From: Chryseobacterium luquanense
Lineage (GTDB): Bacteria; Bacteroidota; Bacteroidia; Flavobacteriales; Weeksellaceae
Assembly: GCF_026460945.1 (NCBI RefSeq)
Contig: NZ_JAOVZV010000001.1
Coordinates: 372,001 to 436,000 of the forward strand
Direction of reading: 5' to 3'
DNA length: 64,000 bases
In this document: piece after piece, positions 47,717 to 56,303 of the stretch
How the letters are laid out: the number at the start of each line of letters is the position of its first letter
Position numbering within the stretch: position 1 is the first letter of the stretch
Program-made: the position numbers and the translations under genes
The notes under the pieces: model-generated
What the model was told of the DNA's origin: nothing
The model's input: only the letters and a program-made list of their open reading frames with translations
Databases searched by the model: none

Positions 47717-49060
47717 ATGGACGATTTCATGGCAGCTCGTGCACAGATGGCGCTATCTTTAGGTTTTCACATCATCTTTGCGTGCGTTGGAATGGTAATG
47801 CCTTTTCTCATGGCATTTGCACATTGGAAATACCTCAAAACCGGAAACGAAATTTATAAAGGGCTTACAAAAGCCTGGAGCAAAGGAGTTGCAATCCTTT
47901 TTGCTACCGGAGCCGTTTCAGGAACGATGCTTTCTTTTGAATTAGGATTATTATGGCCCGGATTCATGAAACACGCAGGACCCATTTTCGGAATGCCGTT
48001 TTCTCTTGAAGGAACTGCTTTTTTTATTGAAGCTATAGCCATTGGATTTTTCCTTTATGGTTGGGATAAATTTAATAAATGGTTTCATTGGTTTTGCGGA
48101 TTTTTAGTGGGTTTAAGCGGGTTGGCTTCAGGAATTTTGGTTGTTGCTGCAAATGCCTGGATGAATTCACCTACCGGATTTGATTATATTAATGGAGAAT
48201 ATGTGAATATCGACCCTATTAAAGCGATGTTTAATGAAGCTTGGTTTCCGCAGGCTTTACACATGACAGTTGCTGCTTTTTGTGCGACAGGATTTGCCGT
48301 TGCAGGAGTTCATTCTTTTTTAATAATGAGAAAAAAGAATGTTGAATTTCACACCAAAGCGTTTAGAATTGCGGCAGGTTTTGCAATGATTGGAGCTTTC
48401 GGAGCACCTTTAAGCGGAGATGTTGCCGCAAAATCTGTCGCAGAAAGACAACCTATAAAATTAGCAGCAATGGAAGCTCATTTTGAAACAGAAAAAGGTG
48501 CTGCTTTTGTGATTGGTGGAATTCCTAATGAAGAAAAAGGCGAAATTAATTATGCTTTAAAAATCCCGAAAGTTTTAAGTTTTCTAGCCACTAATGATTT
48601 TAACGCAGAAATCAAAGGTTTAAATGATTTTCCCAAAGATGAATGGCCGCCCGTTGCCGTTGTACATTACGCTTTCCAGATTATGATTTTCTTTGGTGTT
48701 GTAATGATTATTATTGGAAGTATTTATTTATATGCACACTTTTTTAAAAAAGAATGGCTGAACAAAAACTGGCTGCTGAAAACATTTATTTTTTCCACAC
48801 CTTTCGGATATATTGCTTTGGAAGCTGGCTGGACAGTCACAGAAGTCGGCAGGCAACCCTGGATTATTTACGGAATAATGCGAACTGCTGATGCTGTAAC
48901 TCCAATGCCTGGAATTCAGTATTCTTTCTACTTTTTCACAGCGATTTTTGTTTCTTTATCATTAATTATCGTGTTCCTTTTAAGAAGACAGATTCAGATG
49001 GTTCCAAGATTGTATGACCCGACCGATACGCAATTTAACTCCAAAAACAAAAAATCATGA
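47717..49060 (+). CDS. cydA: Cytochrome bd quinol oxidase subunit I
   Basis: 447 residues with about nine membrane helices. The haem ligand His18 lies in LGFHIIFACVGM, a second His in QALHMTVAAF and the Met ligand in the later helices. Length and a short loop mark the short-Q-loop type rather than the 520-residue E. coli type. With CydB it oxidises menaquinol and reduces O2 with high affinity. Its last four bases overlap the cydB start (ATGA). Confidence 0.95.
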   Translation: MDDFMAARAQMALSLGFHIIFACVGMVMPFLMAFAHWKYLKTGNEIYKGLTKAWSKGVAILFATGAVSGTMLSFELGLLWPGFMKHAGPIFGMPFSLEGTAFFIEAIAIGFFLYGWDKFNKWFHWFCGFLVGLSGLASGILVVAANAWMNSPTGFDYINGEYVNIDPIKAMFNEAWFPQALHMTVAAFCATGFAVAGVHSFLIMRKKNVEFHTKAFRIAAGFAMIGAFGAPLSGDVAAKSVAERQPIKLAAMEAHFETEKGAAFVIGGIPNEEKGEINYALKIPKVLSFLATNDFNAEIKGLNDFPKDEWPPVAVVHYAFQIMIFFGVVMIIIGSIYLYAHFFKKEWLNKNWLLKTFIFSTPFGYIALEAGWTVTEVGRQPWIIYGIMRTADAVTPMPGIQYSFYFFTAIFVSLSLIIVFLLRRQIQMVPRLYDPTDTQFNSKNKKS

Positions 49061-50067
49061 TCTACGTGGTAATTGGTTTTCTATGGCTTTCCGTATGTCT
49101 TTATGTGATTTTGGGCGGAGCAGATTTCGGAGCCGGAATTGTAGAATTAATGTCTAAAAAGAAGGCAAGAAAACACACCGAAAAAATTATGTACGAATCC
49201 ATCGCACCCGTTTGGGAAGCTAATCATATGTGGCTGATTATTGCGATAGTAATTCTTTTCGTAGGTTTTCCTGAAATTTACACAACTCTATCAACATATC
49301 TTCATATTCCTTTGGTTTTAATGCTTTTAGGAATTATTGCAAGAGGAACCGCCTTTACTTTCAGACATTATGATGCAGTGAAAGACAATTGGCAGGTTTT
49401 ATATACTCAGATTTTCTATTATGCAAGTTTACTGACCCCATTTTTCTTAGGATTAATAGCGGCTGCAACGATTTCACAATCTATCAATCCGGACGCAAAG
49501 ACCTTTTTAGATTTATATATTTTCAGTTGGCTCAATTGGTTCGGAGTGGCAGTTGGACTTTTTGTAGTGTCACTTTGCGCATATCTGGCTTCTATTTTTT
49601 CTTTGAAAGAAACAAACGACCGATTAGAATTAAATTTAATGATTAAAAAGTCACATCAAACGATGGTTTTTGTCGTGATTACAGGATTATTGGTATTTTT
49701 GGCGGCTCATTTTTCAAATATTCCATTAACAAAATGGGTGTTTTCAAAACCTTTAGGCGTTATGTCGCTTGCTTTTGCAACGGTTTCTTTAGGATTAATT
49801 TTAAGAGCAATGCATTTCAAAAAATTGCTTCCAGTTCGAGCTTTGGCAGGATTTCAGATCATTATGATTTTAGTAGCGGCAACTTATCAGCATAATCCCG
49901 ATATTATTTTATTAGGAAACGGGCAACATCTTTCTTTATTAAAACATATCGCTGCTCCGAAAACAATTTCAGCTTTAGGATGGGCTTTAATCCTTGGTTC
50001 TCTGTTTATTTTACCGTTTTTATTTTATCTGATGTTCTCATTTACAAAAGCTAAAAACAAAGCATGA
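49057..50067 (+). CDS. cydB: Cytochrome bd quinol oxidase subunit II
   Basis: 336 residues, about eight membrane helices, opening with FLWLSVCLYVILGGADFGAGIVEL and EANHMWLI, the usual CydB signatures. It stabilises the haem-bearing subunit I and shares the membrane complex. The start overlaps the cydA stop by four bases, so the two are translationally coupled. No cydX-like small gene or cydDC follows: the next gene is convergent and only five bases away. Confidence 0.95.
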   Translation: MIYVVIGFLWLSVCLYVILGGADFGAGIVELMSKKKARKHTEKIMYESIAPVWEANHMWLIIAIVILFVGFPEIYTTLSTYLHIPLVLMLLGIIARGTAFTFRHYDAVKDNWQVLYTQIFYYASLLTPFFLGLIAAATISQSINPDAKTFLDLYIFSWLNWFGVAVGLFVVSLCAYLASIFSLKETNDRLELNLMIKKSHQTMVFVVITGLLVFLAAHFSNIPLTKWVFSKPLGVMSLAFATVSLGLILRAMHFKKLLPVRALAGFQIIMILVAATYQHNPDIILLGNGQHLSLLKHIAAPKTISALGWALILGSLFILPFLFYLMFSFTKAKNKA

Positions 50068-50072
50068 CGAAT

Positions 50073-50891
50073 TTATTTTTTAGTTACAACAATTTCTACA
50101 CGTCGATTTTTACTCATATCTTCTTCTGTTATTTCAGGGTAAACAACAGGATTGAGATGTCCTAAACCTTCAGCCTTAATGCGATTTGGTTCGATTCCCA
50201 TTTTAATTAAAAAATTTCGGATCGCATTGGCTCTGGTAAAAGACAGATTAAATGTTTTTAAATCTAAATCTTCCCCATCAAAATTTTCATAATCACAGCA
50301 AATATGTCCCTGAAGTTCAACTTCAAGTGTCGGATTTTTCTTTAAAATCTCAAAAAGCATAAACAGTTTGGGAGTACCTTTTGAAAGCCAAGCATGACGA
50401 CCACCGATAAAGTTTACATTGGGTAAAGAAAAAGTATCTTTCACTTTCATCTGAGCAATTTTCACATCAAAAAAGCTAGGATATTCGCTTCTTGAAATCT
50501 TTTCACCTTTATCGAAAAACTTTTCAATAAAAATATCTACTCTTCTGTTTTTAGCTAATAAATTTTCAGAACTGTTATCATTAATCTGTTTTGTAATTCC
50601 CAATCCTACAGAACTTGCCAAATTAATATTTCCACCGATTTTGTGTTTCAAATAATCCGTGACATTTTTTGCGCGGTTTTCAGATAATTTTTTATTTAAA
50701 GTTTCATTTCCTAAAGGATTTGCATTACCAAAAATTCTGAAAGTCAATTTTGATTTTAACTGAGCTAAACTGTCGAGTTTTATTTTCGATTCTTTGTTTA
50801 GTTCAGAACTGTTGTTTGTAAAATAAATAGAAGTTAATGTCTGCGCATTTAATCCTAATGAAATGAACAAAAATAAAAGAAAATATTTCAT
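50073..50891 (-). CDS. Exported protein with two OmpA-like domains
   Basis: 272 residues from ATG 50891, giving a signal peptide (MKYFLLFLFISLGLNAQ); the longer frame uses GTG 50912. Domain 1 (about 20-125) has LSENRAKNVTDYLK and KNRRVDIFIEK. Domain 2 (about 150-270) has LEVELQGHICC, SFTRANAIRNFLIKMGI and KNRRVEIVV. Two peptidoglycan-binding OmpA folds in tandem with no barrel or lipid anchor suggest a periplasmic wall-binding protein. Convergent with cydB. Confidence 0.8.
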   Translation of the reverse strand: MKYFLLFLFISLGLNAQTLTSIYFTNNSSELNKESKIKLDSLAQLKSKLTFRIFGNANPLGNETLNKKLSENRAKNVTDYLKHKIGGNINLASSVGLGITKQINDNSSENLLAKNRRVDIFIEKFFDKGEKISRSEYPSFFDVKIAQMKVKDTFSLPNVNFIGGRHAWLSKGTPKLFMLFEILKKNPTLEVELQGHICCDYENFDGEDLDLKTFNLSFTRANAIRNFLIKMGIEPNRIKAEGLGHLNPVVYPEITEEDMSKNRRVEIVVTKK

Positions 50892-50949
50892 AAGTGTTTG
50901 AGTTTTATTCACAACGGAAAAATGCTGATTTATTGTTATTGAAAAAAGG

Positions 50950-50981
50950 AAAATCCTGAAAAATTTCAGGATTTTTTGATA
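50950..50981 (-). terminator. Terminator of lysS
   Basis: AAAATCCTGAAA with TTTCAGGATTTT around AA, followed by a T-run; palindromic enough to work in both directions. Confidence 0.8.
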
Positions 50982-51005
50982 TAAATTATTGTTGGAAGAA
51001 TTTAG

Positions 51006-52703
51006 TTACACCAATTTCATCAAAACATTGTCATCAATTTTCTCAACTTTCACCAAGTTTCCTTTCGTCAAAGTTTTTGAAGCTTTATCCCATTTTTTAC
51101 CGGATAATTTGCTTAAAGTTTTCACTTCAGCCAAAGCGATTTGTTCGCCTGATTTCAAAATATCAAGAATTAAATGCTCATCTTCACCCAATTCAATTTG
51201 CGGAGTTGTTTTTTCCGGTTTCATCTGAGGGAAGAATAACACTTCCTGAATTGACGGATTATTCGTTAAAAACATAATCAATCTGTCCATTCCGATTCCT
51301 AAACCAGAAGTTGGTGGCATTCCGTATTCTAAAGCTCTCAGGAAATCTTCATCAATAAATCCTGTTGCTTCATCATCACCTTTTTCAGATAATTTCAACT
51401 GCTCTTCAAAACGTTCTCTCTGGTCAATCGGGTCATTTAATTCTGAATAAGCATTTGCAATTTCTTTTCCGCAAACCATTAATTCAAAACGCTCCGTCAA
51501 ACCTTCCTTACTTCTGTGTTTTTTAGTTAAAGGCGACATTTCAATTGGATAATCAGTAATAAAAGTCGGCTGAATAAAGTTTCCTTCACATTTTTCACCA
51601 AAAATTTCGTCGATTAATTTCCCTTTACCCATCGTTTCATTCACTTCGATTCCGATAGATTTTGCAAAATCAAACAATTCTTGTTCTGACTTTCCTGTAA
51701 TATCAAAACCTGTATATTTTATGATTGCTTCAGTCATAGAAACTCTTGGATAAGGCGCTTTCCAGCTAATGGTATGCTCGCCAAAAGTAGATTCTGAAGC
51801 TCCGTTTACAGAAGTTGCACAGAACTCCAGTAATTTCTCGGTGAAATCCATCATCCAATTGTAATCTTTATAGGCTACATAGATTTCCATTGCGGTAAAT
51901 TCAGGATTGTGCGTTCTATCCATGCCTTCATTTCTGAAGTTTTTTGAGAATTCGTAAACACCGTCGAAACCACCAACAATTAGTTTTTTAAGATACAATT
52001 CGTTGGCAATTCTTAAATATAAAGGAATGTCTAAAGCATTATGATGTGTCATAAAAGGTCTTGCCGCAGCTCCACCCGGAATCGACTGCAAGATTGGAGT
52101 TTCCACCTCAAAATATCCTGCCTCATTGAAGAAAGTTCTCATTGCGTTGAACAATTTTGTTCTTTTCACAAAAATTTCTTTCACATGAGGATTTACCGTT
52201 AAATCTACATAACGCTGTCTGTATCTTAATTCTGCATCGTTGAATGCATCGTGCACTACTCCATTTTCGTCAGTTTTTGCCTGAGGAAGAGGTCTTAAAG
52301 TTTTCGTTAAAAGGGTAAAGTTTTTCACCAAAACCGTTTTTTCACCAACCTGAGTTGTGAACAGTTCTCCTTCGATTCCGATGATATCACCGATATCTAA
52401 AAGGTGTTTGTAAACTTCGTTGTATAAAGTTTTGTCTTCTCCCGTACAGATTTCGTCACGGTTGAAATAAACCTGAATTCTTCCTGTAGAATCCTGCAAT
52501 TCAGCAAAAGAAGCTTTCCCCTGAATACGGCGAGACATCAATCTACCCGCAATCTTCACCTGTTTACTTTCTGCGAAATTCTGTTTTATAGATTCTGTAG
52601 TATCTGTAATTGTGTATTCTTCCGCCGGGAATGCGTTGATTCCCATTTCAACAAGCTTATTCAGCTTTTCTCTTCTAATGATTTCCTGTTCTGATAATTG
52701 CAT
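51006..52703 (-). CDS. lysS: Lysyl-tRNA synthetase, class II
   Basis: 565 residues. The N-terminal OB fold (about 55-150) has KIAGRLMSRRIQGKASFAELQDSTG. Class II motif 1 is EVETPILQSIPGGAAARPF, motif 2 is FRNEGMDRTHNPEFT and motif 3 is GLGIGMDRLIMFL. It charges tRNA-Lys. A C-terminal extension of about 60 residues after the usual end (FFPQMKPE) is Lys-rich and resembles a small helical domain. A -7 box lies at 52727-52734. Confidence 0.96.
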   Translation of the reverse strand: MQLSEQEIIRREKLNKLVEMGINAFPAEEYTITDTTESIKQNFAESKQVKIAGRLMSRRIQGKASFAELQDSTGRIQVYFNRDEICTGEDKTLYNEVYKHLLDIGDIIGIEGELFTTQVGEKTVLVKNFTLLTKTLRPLPQAKTDENGVVHDAFNDAELRYRQRYVDLTVNPHVKEIFVKRTKLFNAMRTFFNEAGYFEVETPILQSIPGGAAARPFMTHHNALDIPLYLRIANELYLKKLIVGGFDGVYEFSKNFRNEGMDRTHNPEFTAMEIYVAYKDYNWMMDFTEKLLEFCATSVNGASESTFGEHTISWKAPYPRVSMTEAIIKYTGFDITGKSEQELFDFAKSIGIEVNETMGKGKLIDEIFGEKCEGNFIQPTFITDYPIEMSPLTKKHRSKEGLTERFELMVCGKEIANAYSELNDPIDQRERFEEQLKLSEKGDDEATGFIDEDFLRALEYGMPPTSGLGIGMDRLIMFLTNNPSIQEVLFFPQMKPEKTTPQIELGEDEHLILDILKSGEQIALAEVKTLSKLSGKKWDKASKTLTKGNLVKVEKIDDNVLMKLV

Positions 52704-52726
52704 TATAATTCAATTTTTTCGAATTG

Positions 52727-52734
52727 CAAAAATA
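52727..52734 (-). promoter_or_regulatory. -7 box for lysS (TATTTTTG on the minus strand)
   Basis: Matches TAnnTTTG, 23 bases upstream of the lysS start codon. Confidence 0.5.
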
Positions 52735-52783
52735 GTGAATTTTAAGCGTTTATGAAACTTGAATTTTACTTAAACCACAAATC

Positions 52784-52800
52784 GAAGATTCGACGCAGTC
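52784..52800 (-). repeat. Short dispersed element, copy B
   Basis: GAAGATTCGACGCAGTC is the reverse complement of copy A at 5130-5146 with two mismatches in 17. It lies near a dispersed hairpin copy, as does copy A. Confidence 0.5.
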
Positions 52801-52910
52801 AAAAGTCACAAAAGTTTTATACTGAATTGAAGTTGAGAGGATTTCTCTTTTAAGTTAAAAAAATAGAATCGTTACAATAATGAAGATATTGATCTTACTG
52901 TGGCAAAATT

Positions 52911-53017
52911 GCAGCCCGACTTGAACGGAAATCCTTTTTTGCTTGAACTATAAGATCTATTTGAAACGAAATTGTCTGCAAAAAAGATTGGGAGTGGAAG
53001 GCGGAAATTGCTGCCCG
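52911..53017 (+). repeat. Dispersed hairpin repeat, copy 2
   Basis: Begins GCAGCCCGACTTGAACGGA (identical to copy 1). The centre has ATCCTTTTTTGC on the left and GCAAAAAAGATTGGGA on the right, which can pair over the T/A-runs, and it ends in GCTGCCC. The right arm matches copy 3 with three differences. Confidence 0.85.
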
Positions 53018-53036
53018 AATAAAAATTATTCAACAA

Positions 53037-53963
53037 TTAAAACCAATCTTTTCGATTTTCTTTTGGAATAAATGTCCATGCTAAAATTCTACTGATTTTC
53101 TGACCTTGAGCCATCTCTATTGTTTTAATTTCTAAAGCATTGCTGTTTTTCAGACGGGTTATCAATTGATGAAGATTGTCTTTTTTGGAAACCAAACTTG
53201 TAAACCACAAAATCTGAGAAGAAAACAAAATACTTTCATCAATCTTCTTTCTGATGAATCCAATCTCACCACCTTCACACCACAATTCGGAGTGTTGACC
53301 ACCGAAATTAAGTTTAGGATTTTGAACTTTCTTTTTCCGAAGATTGTTATTTTTCCTGCGATTTCCGAGCATTGCTTCTGCCTCGGATTCGTGGAATGGC
53401 GGATTACACATGGAGAATGTGAATTTATCTTCGGGAGAAATTATATTTTTAAAAATAAAATCAGAATCGCCTTGAAGTTTCAGTTGAATACTTTGCGAAA
53501 AATCCGGATTTTGGTCTAAAATATTCCAGGCATTTTCTATCGAATTTTTATTGATATCAGTTCCCAAGATTTTCCAACCGTACGAAGAATTCGCAATCAA
53601 AGGATAAACCAAATTAGCTCCGGTTCCGATATCTAAACCTTTTACTGAATTCCCTGTTGGAATTTGACCATTTTCTTCCGCTAATAAATCTGCCAAATAA
53701 TGCACATAATCTGCACGACCAGGAATTGGCGGACAAAGATTTCCGTCGGGAATATCCCAGTTCTTGACACCGTAATATTTCAGAAGCAACGCTTTGTTGA
53801 GCAATTTCACAGCTTGCGGAAGGCTGAAATTAATGGTTAAAGTATCGTAATCATTTTTGAAAACATAATGTTTCAATTCCGGCACCCAAGAAATCAGCAA
53901 GTCAAAATCGTAGGAATTTCGATGCAGATTTCTTGGGTGTAGGGTTGATTTTTCTGAAGACAT
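53037..53963 (-). CDS. rlmF: 23S rRNA (adenine-N6)-methyltransferase RlmF
   Basis: 308 residues. It has LDIGTGANLVYPL (SAM motif I), LGTDINKNSIENA, the N6-adenine motif MCNPPFHESEAEA and GEIGFIRKKIDES. RlmF methylates A1618 of 23S rRNA (E. coli numbering). Its ATG comes directly after the stop of the cytochrome gene on the same strand, so it is the last gene of a three-gene transcript. It carries a Lys/Arg/Asn-rich loop (about 210-225), as is common in this family. Confidence 0.93.
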   Translation of the reverse strand: MSSEKSTLHPRNLHRNSYDFDLLISWVPELKHYVFKNDYDTLTINFSLPQAVKLLNKALLLKYYGVKNWDIPDGNLCPPIPGRADYVHYLADLLAEENGQIPTGNSVKGLDIGTGANLVYPLIANSSYGWKILGTDINKNSIENAWNILDQNPDFSQSIQLKLQGDSDFIFKNIISPEDKFTFSMCNPPFHESEAEAMLGNRRKNNNLRKKKVQNPKLNFGGQHSELWCEGGEIGFIRKKIDESILFSSQILWFTSLVSKKDNLHQLITRLKNSNALEIKTIEMAQGQKISRILAWTFIPKENRKDWF

Positions 53964-54332
53964 TTATTTCTTCTGTTTAAGGATATATTCCACCATTTTT
54001 TTGGCATCTTCTTTTGAAATTTGTGGATGTGGTTGCATCGGAACACTTCCCCAGTTGCCACTTCCACCGTCAATGATTTTTGAAGCCAAAATTTCTATGT
54101 CTTTTTCAGAATATTTGGCAGCAATTTCTTTATAAGAAGGCCCTATCAATCTTTCATCAGCATTATGACAAGCCATACAGTCAGATGCTTCTATTAAATC
54201 TTTTCCTGAAATATTGGTATTAACAGGTATAGAAGTATCGGTAGAATCTGTTGATGTAACTTCTGAATTTTCTTTTTTGGAGCAGGAAATAATAAGCAAG
54301 CCTAAAACTCCTGTCAAAAACAGTTTTTTCAT
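53964..54332 (-). CDS. Lipid-anchored c-type cytochrome
   Basis: 122 residues with a lipoprotein signal (Cys17 in IISC), a Ser/Thr linker and a cytochrome c domain. The haem motif CMACH is at 52-56 and the likely Met ligand lies in VPMQPHPQ, with GPSYKEIA between them. The size and pattern fit cytochrome c-551/552-like electron carriers on the outer face of the membrane. Partner unknown; cydAB lies 4 kb away. Its ATG overlaps the stop of the preceding lipoprotein gene by one base. Confidence 0.88.
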   Translation of the reverse strand: MKKLFLTGVLGLLIISCSKKENSEVTSTDSTDTSIPVNTNISGKDLIEASDCMACHNADERLIGPSYKEIAAKYSEKDIEILASKIIDGGSGNWGSVPMQPHPQISKEDAKKMVEYILKQKK

Positions 54333-54541
54333 TATTTTGTTGCCGTAGAATCTGTTGTTGCAGGTGCAGGAGTTGCAGCCGGAGCTGGTGTAGAGTCTTT
54401 TTTAGTTGAATCTGCTGGTACAACTGTAGCAGCTGGTTCTTCTAACATAATGTTGCTGTCTTGTAAAGATTTATCTGCCTTTTTTGAACAGCTAACTGCT
54501 ACTAAACTTCCCAAGAATGCGATTGCTAATACTTTTTTCAT
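54332..54541 (-). CDS. Small lipoprotein with a low-complexity tail
   Basis: 69 residues. A lipoprotein signal (Cys18 in VAVSC) is followed by a tail of Ala, Pro, Thr, Ser and Asp with no predicted fold. Similar short lipoproteins are common in Flavobacteriia, and no function is assigned. It is the first gene of a coupled series with the cytochrome c and rlmF genes. A -7 box lies 18 bases upstream. Confidence 0.7.
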   Translation of the reverse strand: MKKVLAIAFLGSLVAVSCSKKADKSLQDSNIMLEEPAATVVPADSTKKDSTPAPAATPAPATTDSTATK

Positions 54542-54559
54542 TTTTTTCTAATTTGGTCA

Positions 54560-54567
54560 CAAAAATA
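54560..54567 (-). promoter_or_regulatory. -7 box for the lipoprotein-cytochrome-rlmF unit (TATTTTTG on the minus strand)
   Basis: Matches TAnnTTTG, 18 bases upstream of the start codon. Confidence 0.5.
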
Positions 54568-54666
54568 TAAAAAATAAAGTTCTAATGAGGAGACTTAAGA
54601 CTATTTTAAATCATATTTAAATTGATTCCAGAGAACTAAAAACAAATTTTATCTTTTTTAAATTTT

Positions 54667-54699
54667 TTGTTTTCAATATTAAAAATTTTTCTACATTTG
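54667..54699 (+). promoter_or_regulatory. trp operon promoter
   Basis: TTG at 54667-54669 and TACATTTG at 54692-54699 with a 22-base spacer. The box ends four bases before the leader-peptide ATG, so the leader peptide may be translated from a leaderless mRNA. Confidence 0.65.
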
Positions 54700-54703
54700 T
54701 CCC

Positions 54704-54781
54704 ATGATTAATTCAATTAACAAAAATTGGTGGTGGCAATCAAACTCTTCGTCGGGTCTGATGCTATTGTCATGTTGTTAA
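54704..54781 (+). CDS. trpL: trp operon leader peptide
   Basis: A 25-residue frame with three consecutive Trp codons (residues 9-11, TGG at 54728-54736), otherwise rich in Asn, Ser and Leu, ending in two Cys and TAA. It starts four bases after the -7 box and lies between the promoter and a terminator in front of trpE. This is the arrangement of transcription attenuation: low Trp-tRNA stalls the ribosome on the Trp codons and alters the RNA fold downstream. Only sequence evidence, but the three TGG codons in so short a frame are hard to explain otherwise. Confidence 0.88.
   Translation: MINSINKNWWWQSNSSSGLMLLSCC
54750..54759 (+). promoter_or_regulatory. Candidate antiterminator arm of the trp attenuator
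   Basis: CGTCGGGTCT can pair with the left arm of the terminator (54815-54825) through Watson-Crick and G-U pairs with one bulge. It begins 14 bases after the last Trp codon, so a ribosome stalled there would leave it mostly free. Confidence 0.45.
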
Positions 54782-54814
54782 TGTACAGCAAGAATATTAT
54801 AGAAAAACATACAG

Positions 54815-54847
54815 AGACTTTGACGATTGCGTTGAAGTCTTTTTTTT
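54815..54847 (+). terminator. trp attenuator (rho-independent terminator)
   Basis: AGACTTTGACG pairs with CGTTGAAGTCT over 11 positions (two G-U pairs) around a four-base loop, followed by seven T. It sits 33 bases after the leader stop and 29 before the trpE ATG. Confidence 0.88.
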
Positions 54848-54875
54848 ATGTCTAAATCTCTAAAAAATTAGAAAA

Positions 54876-56294
54876 ATGTCAAATTCCATTATAAAAATTA
54901 AAACAAAATCTAAAAAAACATTGGGCGATTTACAAACGCCAATGAATATTTATTTACAAATTAGAGACAAATTCCGAGATACAATTCTTTTGGAAAGTTC
55001 GGATTCTAAAAATATTGATAATAATTTTTCATTCATTGCGATTAACGCTATTGCAGGAATTGAAATTAAAAATTTAAATGAATATGAAATCAAGTTTCCC
55101 AACCAGAATCCAGAAAAAAAATCTTTAGAAAACATAAATATTCCTGAGTTATTAAACAATTTCTCCAAAACATTTGCCTGCGAAAAAACGCATGACAAAA
55201 TTGAAGAAACTGCACAATCACTTTTTGGATATACAAGTTTTGAAGCGGTTCAGTTTTTTGAAGATGTGACATTTAAACCTCAAAGTAAAGAAGTTGAAAT
55301 TCCGATTTTGCGTTACAGATTGTATCAATACGTAATTGCCATTAACCATTTTAATGATGAAATGCATTTAATTGAAAATCAAATTGAGGGTGTAAAATCA
55401 GAATTCAGAACGCTGGAAGACTTAATTAAAAATAAAAATGCTGTTGTTTATCCATTTGAAAAAACGGCTGAAGAAACTTCCAATACTACCAATGAAGAAT
55501 ATTTAAAATTGGTTGAAATTGCACAAAAACACTGTATGAGAGGCGATGTTTTTCAGTTAGTACTGAGCAGAAGATTCGAGCAGAAATTCCAGGGAGATGA
55601 ATTTAATGTGTATCGGGCTTTAAGAAATATCAACCCATCACCCTATCTATTTTATTTTGATTACGGAAACTACAAATTATTCGGTTCAAGTCCTGAAAGT
55701 CAGCTCATTATTAAAGAAAACAAGGCCATCATTCATCCGATTGCAGGAACTTTCAAAAGAACCGGTGATTTTGAAACCGATTTACAGTCTATAGAATCTT
55801 TAAAAAATGACCCGAAAGAAAATGCCGAACACACGATGTTGGTTGATTTGGCAAGAAATGATTTAGGAAAATTAGGGAAAAATGTGACAGTAACGAAACT
55901 GAAAGAAATACAACTTTTCTCGCACGTTATTCACATGGTAAGCGAAGTCACAGCAGAACTGGAAGAAAACACGAACCCTTTTGAAATGGTTGCAACGACC
56001 TTTCCACAGGGAACTTTAAGCGGTGCGCCAAAACACAGAGCTCTACAATTAATCAATGAATACGAAAAAGATTCCCGTGGATATTATGGTGGCTGCATCG
56101 GAATGATTGGTTTGAATGGTGAATGCAATCAGGCGATTATGATTCGTACTTTTTTAAGCAAAAACAATACACTTTACTATCAAGCCGGAGCCGGATTGGT
56201 GGCAAAATCAAATCCTGAAAGTGAGTTGCAAGAAGTGAATAATAAATTAAATGCCTTGAAAAAGGCGGTAGAAAAAGCAGAGAATTTGGTTTAA
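54876..56294 (+). CDS. trpE: Anthranilate synthase component I
   Basis: 472 residues of the chorismate-binding family. The Trp feedback element is visible as ILLESSDSKN near the N terminus. The catalytic region has RGDVFQLVLSRRF, GSSPESQL, HPIAGTFKR, DLARNDLGK and the C-terminal QAGAGLVAKSNPE. With TrpG it converts chorismate and glutamine to anthranilate. It is the first structural gene of the trp operon, controlled by the attenuator upstream and probably by Trp inhibition. A seven-codon frame (54848-54871) precedes it and looks incidental. Confidence 0.96.
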   Translation: MSNSIIKIKTKSKKTLGDLQTPMNIYLQIRDKFRDTILLESSDSKNIDNNFSFIAINAIAGIEIKNLNEYEIKFPNQNPEKKSLENINIPELLNNFSKTFACEKTHDKIEETAQSLFGYTSFEAVQFFEDVTFKPQSKEVEIPILRYRLYQYVIAINHFNDEMHLIENQIEGVKSEFRTLEDLIKNKNAVVYPFEKTAEETSNTTNEEYLKLVEIAQKHCMRGDVFQLVLSRRFEQKFQGDEFNVYRALRNINPSPYLFYFDYGNYKLFGSSPESQLIIKENKAIIHPIAGTFKRTGDFETDLQSIESLKNDPKENAEHTMLVDLARNDLGKLGKNVTVTKLKEIQLFSHVIHMVSEVTAELEENTNPFEMVATTFPQGTLSGAPKHRALQLINEYEKDSRGYYGGCIGMIGLNGECNQAIMIRTFLSKNNTLYYQAGAGLVAKSNPESELQEVNNKLNALKKAVEKAENLV

Positions 56295-56303
56295 AATTTT
56301 TAT

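Larger units (their letters stand above)
52704..53036. other. Gene-free gap between rlmF and lysS with two repeat elements
   Basis: 333 bases holding the lysS -7 box, the 17-base element at 52784-52800 and dispersed hairpin copy 2 at 52911-53017. No gene seen. Confidence 0.7.

Noticed and set aside
54848..54871. Seven-codon frame just before trpE as a second leader peptide
   Set aside because: It lies after the terminator, has no Trp codons and could not influence attenuation in the usual way.
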